Assembly (NCBI RefSeq): GCF_003417465.1
Contig: NZ_QVMV01000007.1
Location: 1-64,000 of the forward strand
DNA length: 64,000 nucleotides
Reading direction: 5' to 3'
Origin: Wenzhouxiangella sp. 15190
Lineage (GTDB): Bacteria; Pseudomonadota; Gammaproteobacteria; Xanthomonadales; Wenzhouxiangellaceae
Positions 50,022 to 59,091 of this stretch are shown here, piece after piece. A program made the translations under genes and the position numbers. How positions within the stretch are numbered: the stretch's first letter is position 1; each line of letters begins with the position of its first letter. Under the pieces are notes generated by a model. That model saw only the letters and a list, made by a program, of their open reading frames with translations. It ran no database searches and was not told the origin of the DNA.

Positions 50022-51860
50022 ATGGAAAGCGGCCTGACTCTCAGCGGCGACATGATTCTGGTGCTGGTGCTGCTGGGTTTGACGATCACGCTTTTCGTTA
50101 CCGAGCTCGTTCGTCTGGATGTTGCCGCCATCTGCATCCTGGTGCTGGTCGGTCTGCTCGAACTGGTTCCGGGCGATCAGCTTTTCTCCGGTTTTGCTTC
50201 CAACGCCGTTATCGCCATCATCGCCGTGATGATCCTCGGCGCCGGTCTCGATCGGACCGGCGTGATGAACCTGGTCTCCTCGTTCATCGTCAAGCTGGGC
50301 GGGCCCTCGGAGTCGCGCATTCGCTCGATGTTGTCGGCGACGGTTGGGGTGACTTCCGGTTTCATGCAGAACGTCGGCGCAACGGCGCTGTTCATGCCGG
50401 TGGTCAGCCGCATCTCGGCGCGACTGGACATGCCGCTTTCACGCCTGCTCATGCCGATGGGCTTCGCAGCCATCGTCGGCGGCACCTTGACCATGGTCGG
50501 CTCGTCGCCGCTGATCCTGCTCAACGATCTCATCGAGACGTCCAATCGTTCCCTGCCGCCGGGGGCCGAGTCGATGCAACCGTTCGAGTTGTTCGACGTG
50601 ACCCTCGTCGGCCTGGCACTGTTGGCCATGACGCTGCTTTACTTTCTGGTCGCCGGAGCGGCGTTGCTGCCGAAAAGGGAAGAAAAGCGACCGGCTGCGC
50701 CGGGACGCACGAAGAGCTATTTCAAGGAAGTCTACGGCATCGAGGGCGACATCTACGAGATGTTGGTGACGGTGGATTCGCCATTGGTTGGCATGCGGAT
50801 TGCGGAAGCGGAAAACCTTGAAGGGGCACCGTTGATGCTCGCCATTCAGAACACCGACCAGCCCCGCCTGGCGCCGCCGGCCGGCGAAATGATCTGGGTG
50901 GGTACGGTGCTGGGCGTGATGGGAACCCGCGAACAGGTCGGTGAGTTCGCCCTGGCGAACAACCTGCGGCTGCAGCCCCGGCTGAGAACCTTCGGCAGCC
51001 TGTTCAATCCGACCCGCGCGGGGATTTCGGAGGTGGTCATTCCGCCGGGCTCGCGGCTGGTCGGCGAGACCATCGGCGAGGCACGTCTGCGCTCGCGCTT
51101 CGGTATTTCGGTGCTGGCCATCAACCGCCGCAACGAGATCATCGCGCACGACCTGCGTGAGCAAGTCTTGCAGGTGGGTGACTGTCTGGTCAGTCACTCG
51201 ACCTGGCGCGACCTGGCCAGCCTGGCGCGCGACAAGGACTTCATCGTTGCCACCGATATTCCCAAGGAAGAGCAGCGGCCGCAGAAGGTCATCCATGCGG
51301 TCAGTTTTTTCGGGCTGAGCCTGTTCCTGATTCTCTTTACGGATTTCAACCTGTCCATCGCCCTGATGGCCGGCGCCATCGGCATGGTGCTTACCGGCGT
51401 TCTGAGCATGGATGAGGCCTACCGGGCGGTGAGCTGGAAGACTGTCTTTCTGATGGCCGGACTGATCCCGCTGGGCATCGCCATGGAAGTGACCGGGACC
51501 GCGGCCTGGCTTGCCGAGCAGGTGCTGGGTCTGCTTGGTGACGTTCCGAAGCTCGTAGTGCAGATCGTGCTTGGCATCATGGCTACCCTGTTTACACTGG
51601 TCATGTCCAACGTCGGCGCCACGGTGCTGCTGGTGCCGATTGCCATCAATATCGCGCTGGCCACCGGTGGCAATCCGGCGGTCTACGCGCTGCTGATCGC
51701 ACTGGCCACGTCCAATGCGTTCATCCTGCCCACGCATCCGGTCAATGCCTTGATTATGGGGCCCGGTGGCTACAAGGTGAAGGACTTCGTGCGCGTCGGG
51801 GGCATCATGAGCGTTCTGTACATGGTCGTGATGCTGGCGGGACTCAACCTCGTCTTTTAG
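50022..51860 (+). CDS. SLC13 family permease with two TrkA-C domains
   Basis: A 612-residue transporter of the divalent anion/sodium symporter (SLC13) group. About five N-terminal helices precede a cytoplasmic insertion (about 205-430) containing two TrkA-C domains (RCK_C), then the second helical half; pairs of SNVGAT- and QNVGAT-type motifs mark the substrate sites in the two halves (QNVGATALFM near residue 115, SNVGATVLLV near 530). SLC13 permeases with TrkA-C modules transport sulfate or related dicarboxylates; the substrate here is not known. There is no strong ribosome binding site before the ATG. Confidence 0.9.
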   Translation: MESGLTLSGDMILVLVLLGLTITLFVTELVRLDVAAICILVLVGLLELVPGDQLFSGFASNAVIAIIAVMILGAGLDRTGVMNLVSSFIVKLGGPSESRIRSMLSATVGVTSGFMQNVGATALFMPVVSRISARLDMPLSRLLMPMGFAAIVGGTLTMVGSSPLILLNDLIETSNRSLPPGAESMQPFELFDVTLVGLALLAMTLLYFLVAGAALLPKREEKRPAAPGRTKSYFKEVYGIEGDIYEMLVTVDSPLVGMRIAEAENLEGAPLMLAIQNTDQPRLAPPAGEMIWVGTVLGVMGTREQVGEFALANNLRLQPRLRTFGSLFNPTRAGISEVVIPPGSRLVGETIGEARLRSRFGISVLAINRRNEIIAHDLREQVLQVGDCLVSHSTWRDLASLARDKDFIVATDIPKEEQRPQKVIHAVSFFGLSLFLILFTDFNLSIALMAGAIGMVLTGVLSMDEAYRAVSWKTVFLMAGLIPLGIAMEVTGTAAWLAEQVLGLLGDVPKLVVQIVLGIMATLFTLVMSNVGATVLLVPIAINIALATGGNPAVYALLIALATSNAFILPTHPVNALIMGPGGYKVKDFVRVGGIMSVLYMVVMLAGLNLVF

Positions 51861-51926
51861 AGGCTTCCCGGGAGGGATCTGAAAACTGCCGCGCGGGCAG
51901 CGGACGGCGTCCGATGGTGTCGGCTG

Positions 51927-52271
51927 TTATGCTGGAAAAGTGACGAGAATCCGGCCGTCAGACTCGTCCAGCGCGATATCGCGCAGGGTGGCATTCTGGC
52001 AGGGACCGGATACGCATACGCCGCTGGCGGGATCGAACACGGCGCCGTGATGGGCACAGACGAGGCGATTGTCCTCGTCGGTGAGAAAGCGATCCGGAGC
52101 GAAGTTGAGTGGTCGTCCCTGGTGGGGACAGAGATTGAGCCATCCACGCGGCTGACCGGCCTGCCGGGTGACGATCAACCACACGGGTTGCTCATCCTGC
52201 TCGATCTGGAATTCGCGGTACTGGCCTTCGGTCAGATCGTCGGAAGGGCAAAGGAACACTGGTTCATTCAC
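51927..52271 (-). CDS. Small Rieske [2Fe-2S] protein
   Basis: A 114-residue soluble Rieske-type ferredoxin. The two cluster motifs are CPHQG and CAHHG, about 20 residues apart. No signal peptide is seen. Rieske proteins of this size often serve as small electron donors to oxygenases. A longer frame continues upstream, but that part is antisense to the 88-residue membrane protein gene; homology begins near the GTG at 52271, which lacks a strong ribosome binding site. Its start is only 15 bases from the divergent start of that gene. The partner enzyme is not identifiable. Confidence 0.8.
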   Translation of the reverse strand: MNEPVFLCPSDDLTEGQYREFQIEQDEQPVWLIVTRQAGQPRGWLNLCPHQGRPLNFAPDRFLTDEDNRLVCAHHGAVFDPASGVCVSGPCQNATLRDIALDESDGRILVTFPA

Positions 52272-52286
52272 GGGGTCTGAAAATAC

Positions 52287-52553
52287 ATGCAAGATCCATG
52301 GCAACGATTCTACCAGCCGCCGGCGAGCCCGCTGGCCCGGCTGGGGCTGGTTCTTCTGGGAATCGGCGTTCTCGCCCTGAGCTTTTTCGTGGGCGTCATC
52401 TTTCTGGCCATTGCCGCTGGCGCGGCGATCATCGGCTTCGTCGTGCTCACCGTGCGCCGCTGGCTGGGTGTGACCGGCAAGCGAAGACGCGACGACGGCC
52501 TGGTCGACGTCGAGTACCGGGTCGTTCATCGCCAGCGAAAACGTGATGACTGA
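52287..52553 (+). CDS. Small two-helix membrane protein, hypothetical
   Basis: An 88-residue protein with two adjacent hydrophobic helices (about 18-36 and 39-58), a short polar start (MQDPWQRFY) and a strongly basic C-terminal tail (KRRRDD, HRQRKRDD). I recognise no family with certainty; similar small membrane proteins occur in Xanthomonadales-type genomes. It is divergent from the Rieske gene and convergent with the end of the Mrp-like operon, whose stop is 12 bases away. Coding is supported by the helix pattern and a clean reading frame. Confidence 0.6.
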   Translation: MQDPWQRFYQPPASPLARLGLVLLGIGVLALSFFVGVIFLAIAAGAAIIGFVVLTVRRWLGVTGKRRRDDGLVDVEYRVVHRQRKRDD

Positions 52554-52565
52554 GCGTCCAGGCCG

Positions 52566-54263
52566 TCAGGCCGATCGAATCCCGAACAACAGCAATGCGG
52601 CCAGCAGCGCGGCGGCCCAGAGGCCCATCAAGCCGATCGGCCAGCTTCGTTCCAGCGTGGCCGAGACGCGACCATGCCCGGGTGTGGACATTCTTCCGAT
52701 GATCTGCAGTGCCCGGTTGCGCAGCGAGATCAGCGCCCTGCGTGCGACCCCGGCGATCGTCGGAAGGGCGCGGCGGTAGAGCCACTCAGCGTCAAGCCAG
52801 GTCGCCGGTCGTGACCGCGGCAGTCCAAAGCCGGCCCGCACCAGCAGCACGTAGGCGGCCAGGGAGAACAACAGCATCTGCATATGGCCGATGATCTTGC
52901 CGGCGTAAAGCGGCGTGTAGTCGCTGGCCTGCGGGCGTAGCCAGTCGGTCAGTCCGGGAACCGTGCCGGTCAGTAGCAGGGCGACAACGAGTAGCCCCAT
53001 TGCCGCGGCCATCGGCGCCGGTGCATCGTCAATGCTTGCCGGCTGCCTCGAACCCGGTGGTTTCAGGAAGCCCTCCCACAGAACGCGTACGCCGGCATAC
53101 AGCGTGCCCATCGCCGACAGGCTGACCAGCACGGCCCAGACCACGACCGGTACCTCGCCGTACTCGATGCCGGCCAGCAGCGTCTTCTTGCTGATGAAGC
53201 CGCCGGTCAGCGGCAGGGCGACGTTGGCGGCCACGGCCACGGCCACGAAGGTCGTGGTCAGCGGCATGTGCCGCCACAGTCCGCCGAGCCGGTCGGCGCG
53301 CGTGGTGCCCACCCGCAGGAGAACCACGCCCAGGGCCATGAACAGGGTCATCTTGAACAGGACGTCCATGACGATGTGCATGGCCACCCCGTCGAGGGCG
53401 ATGGCGGAACCGACGCCGACACCGGCAACCATCAGGCCGAGTTGAACCAACATGGCGTAAGCGACGACACGCTTGAGGTCGTTCTCGACCAGCGTATAGA
53501 ACAGGGGCCAGAGCGCCATGACCGTGCCGACGCCGACCAGAATGCCTTCCCCCGCGAAAACGTGTGCCAGGCCGTATATGCCCACCTTGGTGGTCACGGC
53601 CACGAGCACCGCCAGGCCGATGAGCGACGCCTTGGGGTAGGCATCGACGATCCAGCCGTGCAATAGGGGAATGCCGGCCTTGATGCCGAAAGCCAGCATC
53701 ATCAGCCAGGCGCCCGATTCCTGTAGATCCATGGCCCGGAAGGACCAGTCACCGCTGCTCGATGCAACGGTGAGAATGCCGGCGAGCAGGGTCAGTCCGG
53801 CAGTGACCTGGAAGACGAGGTAGCGCACTGCCGCGGCGCTCGCTTCGGGCGTGCGCGCGGCCAGCACAAGCAGGGTTCCGCCCAGCCCGATGAGTTCGAA
53901 AAACACGAAAAATGAAATCATGTCACCGGCCAGCACCGCGCCCGTGCCGCCGGCGATGTAGAGCAGCAGTGAGGCATGTTGCAGGCGATCGCGAATGCCG
54001 AGGCCGTAAAGGGCCGCAGCCAGCGCGGCGAACAGGAACAAACCGACCATGACCAGGCTGAAGTGGTCGGCGCGAACCGGTTCGAGCTGGTAGGCCATGA
54101 TCGACCATGTCGCGGTGCTGCCCGGCTTGAGCAGTGTCAGGGCTGCCCAGGCCGCGGCCAGGGGTGTGATCAGCGTGGTCAGCGCGGCGATGCGCGCGGG
54201 TACGACGGCGGCGATCAAGGCCCCCAGAAGCAGGATTCCGACCGGGGCCATCTCAATCGGCAT
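52566..54263 (-). CDS. Mrp antiporter membrane subunit, NuoL/M/N-like (third paralogue)
   Basis: A 565-residue proton-translocating antiporter-type subunit with about 14 transmembrane helices. The Glu of the fifth helix (VFFELIGLGG), the Lys of the seventh (GIKAGIPLLHGW) and a Lys in MDVLFKMTLF, the key residues of the complex I antiporter family, are retained. It ends in a long C-terminal extension with further helices and basic loops. It is the last gene of the Mrp-like operon and starts inside the 72-residue protein (ATG at 54263, eleven-base overlap). Which canonical MrpA or MrpD it matches best is not clear. Confidence 0.88.
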   Translation of the reverse strand: MPIEMAPVGILLLGALIAAVVPARIAALTTLITPLAAAWAALTLLKPGSTATWSIMAYQLEPVRADHFSLVMVGLFLFAALAAALYGLGIRDRLQHASLLLYIAGGTGAVLAGDMISFFVFFELIGLGGTLLVLAARTPEASAAAVRYLVFQVTAGLTLLAGILTVASSSGDWSFRAMDLQESGAWLMMLAFGIKAGIPLLHGWIVDAYPKASLIGLAVLVAVTTKVGIYGLAHVFAGEGILVGVGTVMALWPLFYTLVENDLKRVVAYAMLVQLGLMVAGVGVGSAIALDGVAMHIVMDVLFKMTLFMALGVVLLRVGTTRADRLGGLWRHMPLTTTFVAVAVAANVALPLTGGFISKKTLLAGIEYGEVPVVVWAVLVSLSAMGTLYAGVRVLWEGFLKPPGSRQPASIDDAPAPMAAAMGLLVVALLLTGTVPGLTDWLRPQASDYTPLYAGKIIGHMQMLLFSLAAYVLLVRAGFGLPRSRPATWLDAEWLYRRALPTIAGVARRALISLRNRALQIIGRMSTPGHGRVSATLERSWPIGLMGLWAAALLAALLLFGIRSA

Positions 54264-54471
54264 GCTTATCTTCCCCGCCCATGCGCAGAACGGGCGCAAG
54301 CAGCCGAACCAGCGCCACCGGGACGATGACGGCCAGGCTGCCCAGGATCGGGTAGAACAGCGGCCAGGATTCGGGGCCGGAGTCGGCCCGGAAGAACAGG
54401 CCAACGACGGCCAGCACGGCGCAGGCGCCGATCAGCAGCCATGGGGCATGTTTGCGGAGTCTCTCGATCAT
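54253..54471 (-). CDS. Small membrane protein within the Mrp-like operon
   Basis: A 72-residue protein with two predicted transmembrane helices (about 8-28 and 39-62), a basic start and an acidic tail. It overlaps both neighbours, starting with ATGA at the end of the upstream NuoL/M/N-like subunit and ending inside the next one. The tight coupling suggests it is a true subunit or assembly factor of the complex. I recognise no family, though its position between two antiporter subunits is worth noting. Confidence 0.7.
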   Translation of the reverse strand: MIERLRKHAPWLLIGACAVLAVVGLFFRADSGPESWPLFYPILGSLAVIVPVALVRLLAPVLRMGGEDKHAD

Positions 54472-55916
54472 TGCACTAGCATCCCGGCGAGATGGAACAG
54501 GGGGTCGGGCCAGAAGAACAGCGCGATGCAGCCGGCGGCGCAGACCGTCATGGCGATGAGCTGGGGCAACGGTGCCTCGTGAATGCCCTCAGTGGGAACG
54601 CCTTCGGCTGCCGGAGCGAAGAACGCCCGGATGGGGATGATCAGCAGGTACAGAATGTTCAGCAGTGAGGATAGCAGCAGCGCCGCGACGAGGACGAGCT
54701 GATGGGTCTCCAGCGCGCCGAGCAACAGGTACCATTTCGACCACATGCCACCGAACAGCGGCAGGCCGATGATGCTCAGCGTGCCGACGGTGAAAGCGCC
54801 GAAGGTCCAGGGCATGACGCGCCCGAGACCGTCGAGTTCGGGAATGGTCTTGCGGTTGTGGGCCACCTGGATGGCACCGGCGCCGAAGAACAGTGTGATC
54901 TTTGCCACGGCATGCATCGCCAGGTGCATGACCGCGCCGATGATGGCCAGCGGGGTGGCCACCATGGCGCCGATCACCACGTAGCTTAACTGCGCGACGG
55001 TCGAGTAGGCCAGCCGGGCCTTCAGGTCGGTGAGGGTCAGCGCCACCAGTGAGGCGGCGATGATGGTGAAAGCCGCGAACCAGGAGATCCAGATGCCACT
55101 TCCGGTCTCGGCCAGCAGGTCGATGCCGAAGACGTAGACGGCGACCTTGAGCACCGTGAACACGCCGGCCTTGACCACCGCCACGGCGTGCAGCAGGGCG
55201 CTGACCGGCGCCGGCGCAACCATCGCCGCCGGCAGCCAGCGATGCATGGGCATCAGTGCGGCCTTGCCGATGCCGAAGAAGAACAGGCCGGCCAGCAGTG
55301 GCAGCCAGGTTTCGTCCACGTGGCCGGCGAGGATGCCGCCTTCGGTGAACTGCACGGTGCCGGTGGCGAAGTATGTCCACAGGATGGCGACCAGCAGCAG
55401 GCCGATCGAGGAGGTCAGAAGATAGCCGAGATAGATGCGTCCACCGCGCCGCGCATCGGCATTGCCCGAGTGCGTGACCAGCGGATAGGTCGAGATCGTG
55501 AGGATCTCGTAGAAGATGAAAAGCGTGATCAGGTTGTCGGCAAAGGCCACGCCGGCGGTCGCGCCCAGGGCCAGGGCGTAGCAAGCGAAGAACCGCCCCA
55601 GGTGCGGGTAGTTCATCGCCTTCATGTAGCTCTGGGCGTAGAGCGTGGCCGCCAGCCACAGCGTCGAGGCCACCAGGGCAAAAATCAGGCCCAGGGGCTC
55701 GACGCGCAGCATCAGGTCCAGGCCCGGCAGGATGGTCCAGAGCAGCTGTTCGCGTCCGGCCCCGTCGAGCACGGGACCGATTTGCTGCACGACGCCGATG
55801 AAGAAGGCAATCGCCGCGATCCAGCCGAGCGTATCGCGCAGTCGTGGCTGGCCGGCGGCGAGCGCGATGGCGATGGCACCGGCGAACGGAATCAGGATGA
55901 CAGTCAACGGGCTCAC
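54468..55916 (-). CDS. mnhD: Mrp antiporter membrane subunit, NuoL/M/N-like (second paralogue)
   Basis: A 482-residue antiporter-type subunit. Helix 5 Glu (FIFYEILTIST), helix 7 Lys (GIGKAALMPMHRWLP) and the LLHAVAVVKAGVF segment typical of NuoL-like proteins are present. Translation appears to start at a GTG (55916) overlapping the stop of the previous subunit by four bases, because homology begins there (SPLTVILIPFAGA); the frame upstream is antisense-like. It precedes the 72-residue small protein with a four-base overlap. It is one of three such subunits in a row. Confidence 0.88.
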   Translation of the reverse strand: MSPLTVILIPFAGAIAIALAAGQPRLRDTLGWIAAIAFFIGVVQQIGPVLDGAGREQLLWTILPGLDLMLRVEPLGLIFALVASTLWLAATLYAQSYMKAMNYPHLGRFFACYALALGATAGVAFADNLITLFIFYEILTISTYPLVTHSGNADARRGGRIYLGYLLTSSIGLLLVAILWTYFATGTVQFTEGGILAGHVDETWLPLLAGLFFFGIGKAALMPMHRWLPAAMVAPAPVSALLHAVAVVKAGVFTVLKVAVYVFGIDLLAETGSGIWISWFAAFTIIAASLVALTLTDLKARLAYSTVAQLSYVVIGAMVATPLAIIGAVMHLAMHAVAKITLFFGAGAIQVAHNRKTIPELDGLGRVMPWTFGAFTVGTLSIIGLPLFGGMWSKWYLLLGALETHQLVLVAALLLSSLLNILYLLIIPIRAFFAPAAEGVPTEGIHEAPLPQLIAMTVCAAGCIALFFWPDPLFHLAGMLVQ

Positions 55917-57397
55917 GGCGTGACCCCCGTCGGCCCGAACAGGGCTTCGGCGGCGGCCGTGGCGCCGGCGACCGGCAGGCGCGTGTCGAGCCCGAACCAG
56001 AAGTTGAGCCCGACCATCAGCCACAGCGGCACGAGCAGTGACAATGGCGCTTCGCGAACCGTTTCGGCGTCAGCCGGACGCGACTGGAACCAGGCCGCCT
56101 CGATCACGCGCCAGACGTAGACCACGGCCATCAGGGAGCTGATCACGATCAGCGCCACCAGCCACGGCTGGCCCGCGTCCATGGCCGCCAGGATCAGATA
56201 CCACTTGCTGATGAATCCGGCGGTGGTCGGAATGCCGATGATCGACAGCCCGGCCAGGGCGAAGGCGGTCATTGTCCAGGGCATCTGCCGGCCCAGGCCG
56301 CGAAAAGCCTCGATCCGGACCGACCCGACCCGCCAGGCGACCGTGCCCACGGCCATGAACAGCGCGGCCTTGATCAGCGCATGGTTGAACAGGTGCAGGA
56401 AAGTGGCCGTCAGCCCCGCCACCGTGCCCAGGGCGAGCCCGAGCAGCATGTAGCCGACCTGGGAAATCGACGACCACGCCAGCATGCGCTTGAGATTGGC
56501 CTGGAAAATGGCCGTCCAGGCGCCGATGAACATGCCGGCCAGGGCGAGTGCCAGGAACACGGCAGTCAGTGGTAGCACGGCATAGCTGTAATCGGCGCCG
56601 AAGACCGTGTAGATCATGCGGATCATCACGTACAGCGCCACCTTGGTGGCCGTGCCGGCAATGAATACGCTGATGAAATTGGGTGCGTAGGTGTAGGCGT
56701 TGGGCAGCCAAAGGTGCAACGGCAGCATGGCCAGCTTCAGGCCCATGCCGACGATGATGAATGCCAGGGCGACGTGGACCGTGCGCGTGTCGGCGACTTC
56801 GGGCAGGCGCTCGGCCAGGTCGGCCATGTTGAGCGTGCCGGTCATGATGTAGAGGAAGCCGACGCCGATCAAAAAGAAGGTGGCGCCGACGGTGCCCATG
56901 ATCAGGTAACGGAACGAGGCCAGCAGGGCGCGCCGGTCGGGGCCGTGGGCAATCAGCGCGTAGGTCGACAGCGAGGAGATCTCGAGAAAGACGAAGACGT
57001 TGAAGGCATCACCGGTGAGCGTGATGCCCATCAGGCCGGCCAGGGCGAGCAAAAACAGGCTGTAGAACACGCCCTGCGGCTGGTCCAGTTCCTCGTTGAC
57101 GCTCTTGCGGCCCCATAGCGTGGCCAGCACCGCCAGGCCACTGACCAGCAGGGCGACGAAGGCATTGGCGCTGTCGACGCGGTACTCGATACCGATCGGC
57201 GGCGGCCAGTTGCCGAAGGCATACGACAGCGGGCCGTCGATGGCCTGCGGCAGTACCAGGGCGGCAATCACCGTACTCGCGATCGCCGAGGCCAAGGCCA
57301 GCAGCCACGGCAGGATGCGTCCCGGCAGAAGCGCACATAGGGGTGCGGCGATCAGCGGCACGAGCACGCTGAACGGCATCAGCTCGACAAGCGTCAT
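55913..57397 (-). CDS. mnhD: Na+/H+ antiporter subunit D (MnhD/MrpD-like, first paralogue)
   Basis: A 494-residue MrpD-type subunit with about 14 transmembrane helices, directly after mnhC as in canonical operons. The helix-5 Glu (FVFLEISSLSTY), helix-7 Lys (MGLKLAMLPLHLWLP) and the later HLFNHALIKAALF Lys are retained. MrpD and MrpA form the proton path in Mrp complexes. The stop overlaps the next subunit by four bases. It overlaps mnhC by four bases at its start. Confidence 0.92.
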   Translation of the reverse strand: MTLVELMPFSVLVPLIAAPLCALLPGRILPWLLALASAIASTVIAALVLPQAIDGPLSYAFGNWPPPIGIEYRVDSANAFVALLVSGLAVLATLWGRKSVNEELDQPQGVFYSLFLLALAGLMGITLTGDAFNVFVFLEISSLSTYALIAHGPDRRALLASFRYLIMGTVGATFFLIGVGFLYIMTGTLNMADLAERLPEVADTRTVHVALAFIIVGMGLKLAMLPLHLWLPNAYTYAPNFISVFIAGTATKVALYVMIRMIYTVFGADYSYAVLPLTAVFLALALAGMFIGAWTAIFQANLKRMLAWSSISQVGYMLLGLALGTVAGLTATFLHLFNHALIKAALFMAVGTVAWRVGSVRIEAFRGLGRQMPWTMTAFALAGLSIIGIPTTAGFISKWYLILAAMDAGQPWLVALIVISSLMAVVYVWRVIEAAWFQSRPADAETVREAPLSLLVPLWLMVGLNFWFGLDTRLPVAGATAAAEALFGPTGVTP

Positions 57398-57765
57398 CGA
57401 TTGCCCTCGTCTTCGGCCGCGGGTTCGTCGTCGTGGATCAGGTCATCCTCGATTGTGCCGTAGGCTTCCTTGATGCGCATCGCCAGCGCCAGGCCGACGG
57501 CAGTGGTGGCGACGCCGACGACAATCGCGGTGAGGATCAGTACGTGCGGCAGCGGGTTGGAGTAAAGCTCCACACCCTTGCGCAGAATCGGTGTCGAACC
57601 GCCGATGATCTTGCCGGCCGAGATGAACAGGATGAATACCGAGGTCTGGAAGATGTTGAGCCCGATCATCTTCTTGACCATGTTGCCGCGCGCGATCACG
57701 CAGTAGAAGCCGATCATCATCAGGATGACAACGATCCAGTAGTTGAAGTGACCGAGTGCCGCCAT
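57394..57765 (-). CDS. mnhC: Na+/H+ antiporter subunit C (NuoK-like)
   Basis: A 123-residue three-helix subunit homologous to complex I NuoK. The second helix carries GLNIFQTSVFILFISAGKI, and the third LILTAIVVGVATTAVGLAL with the conserved segment PHVLILTAIVV. The C-terminal tail is acidic and polar. The ATG overlaps the mnhB stop by one base (TGATG). It is expected to work with MrpA and MrpD subunits in the membrane arm. Length and motifs are normal. Confidence 0.94.
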   Translation of the reverse strand: MAALGHFNYWIVVILMMIGFYCVIARGNMVKKMIGLNIFQTSVFILFISAGKIIGGSTPILRKGVELYSNPLPHVLILTAIVVGVATTAVGLALAMRIKEAYGTIEDDLIHDDEPAAEDEGNR

Positions 57766-58211
57766 CAGTCGACCTCCTCGTTGACTTCGGCGAGCAGCTG
57801 CCGGCGCCGCGCAAATTGCGTGAAGATGAGCATCATGACGGTGGCGACGGTCACGCCTACGCCCAGTTCGACAGTGATGATGCCGAACTGCTGGGCGGCG
57901 TGCTTGCCGGGCAACAGCGGGTAGAAGTTCAGAAAGTGCCCGCCCAGCAGGACGCCGGCAATTCCCACCGCGGCGTACAACAGAACGCCCAGCAGCATGA
58001 GGACGAACATGGCGCGCTCGGGGATGACCTTGAGTGCGTCATCCAGGCCGTAGATCAACACGAACAGGATCCAGGCCGAGGCAAACACGACCCCGGCCTG
58101 GAAACCGCCGCCGGGCGAGTAGTCGCCGTGGAACTGGATATAGAGCCCGAACAGCATGATCAGCGGAATCAGCAGACGGGCGACGATGCGCAGGATGCCG
58201 TGTTCCCTCAT
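57765..58211 (-). CDS. mnhB: Na+/H+ antiporter subunit B (MnhB)
   Basis: A 148-residue MrpB protein with four transmembrane helices. The family signature GLYIQFHGDYSPGGGFQAGV near residue 20-40 is intact. The ATG at 58211 overlaps the previous gene stop (ATGA), and the frame open upstream is not coding. The last codons lead into mnhC with one-base overlap, so the operon is tightly coupled. Confidence 0.94.
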   Translation of the reverse strand: MREHGILRIVARLLIPLIMLFGLYIQFHGDYSPGGGFQAGVVFASAWILFVLIYGLDDALKVIPERAMFVLMLLGVLLYAAVGIAGVLLGGHFLNFYPLLPGKHAAQQFGIITVELGVGVTVATVMMLIFTQFARRRQLLAEVNEEVD

Positions 58212-58777
58212 CGTGCGTCCTCCCCTTCGGTCGGCAACTTGCGGCGCCGCCGGCGTGGAGGAACGGACAGCAGGGCCCACACCGCCAGGCCGGCCGTGAG
58301 AATCACGAAGGCCTCGCCGATGGTATCGATGGAACGATAGCTGGCGAGCACGGCCGCGACCATGTTGGGCACGCCCATGTCCGGATAGGACTGCTCGATG
58401 TAGTAGGGCGCGACGTGCGTGTGGACCGGATTGTCCGGCGCACCGAACTCAGGCAGGTCGAGCGTGGCCCAGATCAGGGCCGCGCCGGTGACCACGACCA
58501 CGATCAGCGCCGGCAGTTTGTGTCCCGGCACCGGTTTCTCGTCGCGGCGCGCGACCGTCAGCACCGCCAGGATCAGGAGTGTGCTGATACCCGCGCCCAC
58601 GGCCGCCTCCGTCAGCGCAACGTCGCCGGCGTCGAGAACCGCGAACAGCCCGGCCGACAGCAGCGAGTAAATGGCGAACAGCATGGCCGAGGCGAACAGG
58701 TTGCGCATGCGCACCACCGCCACGGCCACCACCGCCAGCAGGCCCAGCAGGGCGATGTCGATCAGGTATTCGATGAC
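58208..58777 (-). CDS. MrpA C-terminal-like subunit (DUF4040/MbhD-MbhE)
   Basis: A protein of about 189 residues: residues 1-90 match the DUF4040 (MbhD-like) subunit (EYLIDIALLGLLAVVAVAVV, then SAGLFAVLDAGDVALTEAAVG) and the rest the MbhE-like part, both fused to the C-terminus of full-length MrpA in classical operons. In-frame ATG, GTG and TTG codons are missing at the expected start. The family start (M-I-E-Y-L-I-D) would fall on GTC at 58777, where GTG would be expected, preceded by GAGGG with good spacing; the next in-frame options are ATC at 58774 or CTG at 58765. The start is therefore uncertain. It overlaps mnhG (upstream) and mnhB. Confidence 0.85.
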   Translation of the reverse strand, partial: VIEYLIDIALLGLLAVVAVAVVRMRNLFASAMLFAIYSLLSAGLFAVLDAGDVALTEAAVGAGISTLLILAVLTVARRDEKPVPGHKLPALIVVVVTGAALIWATLDLPEFGAPDNPVHTHVAPYYIEQSYPDMGVPNMVAAVLASYRSIDTIGEAFVILTAGLAVWALLSVPPRRRRRKLPTEGEDAR

Positions 58778-59091
58778 GGCTCTCCCTCGCCGGTCTGCGG
58801 TTCCACGCCATCGACCATGGCTGCCCGCGCGAGCGCATGCGCGGCCGTCGGCGCGGTGAACAGCATGAACAGCAGGATCAGCGCGAGCTTGATCGACAGA
58901 ATGCTCAGGCCGGACTGCAGGATCAGCCCGCCGATGATCAGCAGCATGCACAGCGTGTCGGTCATGCCGCCGGCATGCAGGCGCGTGTAGATATCGGGAA
59001 AGCGCAGCAGGCCGATGCCACCGATGACGGCCACCAGGCCGCCGCTCAGCAGCATCAGCCACGAAACCCAGTCGAGCACGATATCAACCAT
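58762..59091 (-). CDS. mnhG: Na+/H+ antiporter subunit G
   Basis: A 109-residue three-helix MrpG subunit. The hallmark IGLLRFPDIYTRLHAGGMTDTLC lies at about residues 27-49. Its start overlaps the mnhF end by eight bases and its end overlaps the DUF4040 gene. It has the normal length, and its C-terminal polar tail (PQTGEGEPSS) encodes the ribosome binding site of the next gene. Confidence 0.94.
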   Translation of the reverse strand: MVDIVLDWVSWLMLLSGGLVAVIGGIGLLRFPDIYTRLHAGGMTDTLCMLLIIGGLILQSGLSILSIKLALILLFMLFTAPTAAHALARAAMVDGVEPQTGEGEPSSNT

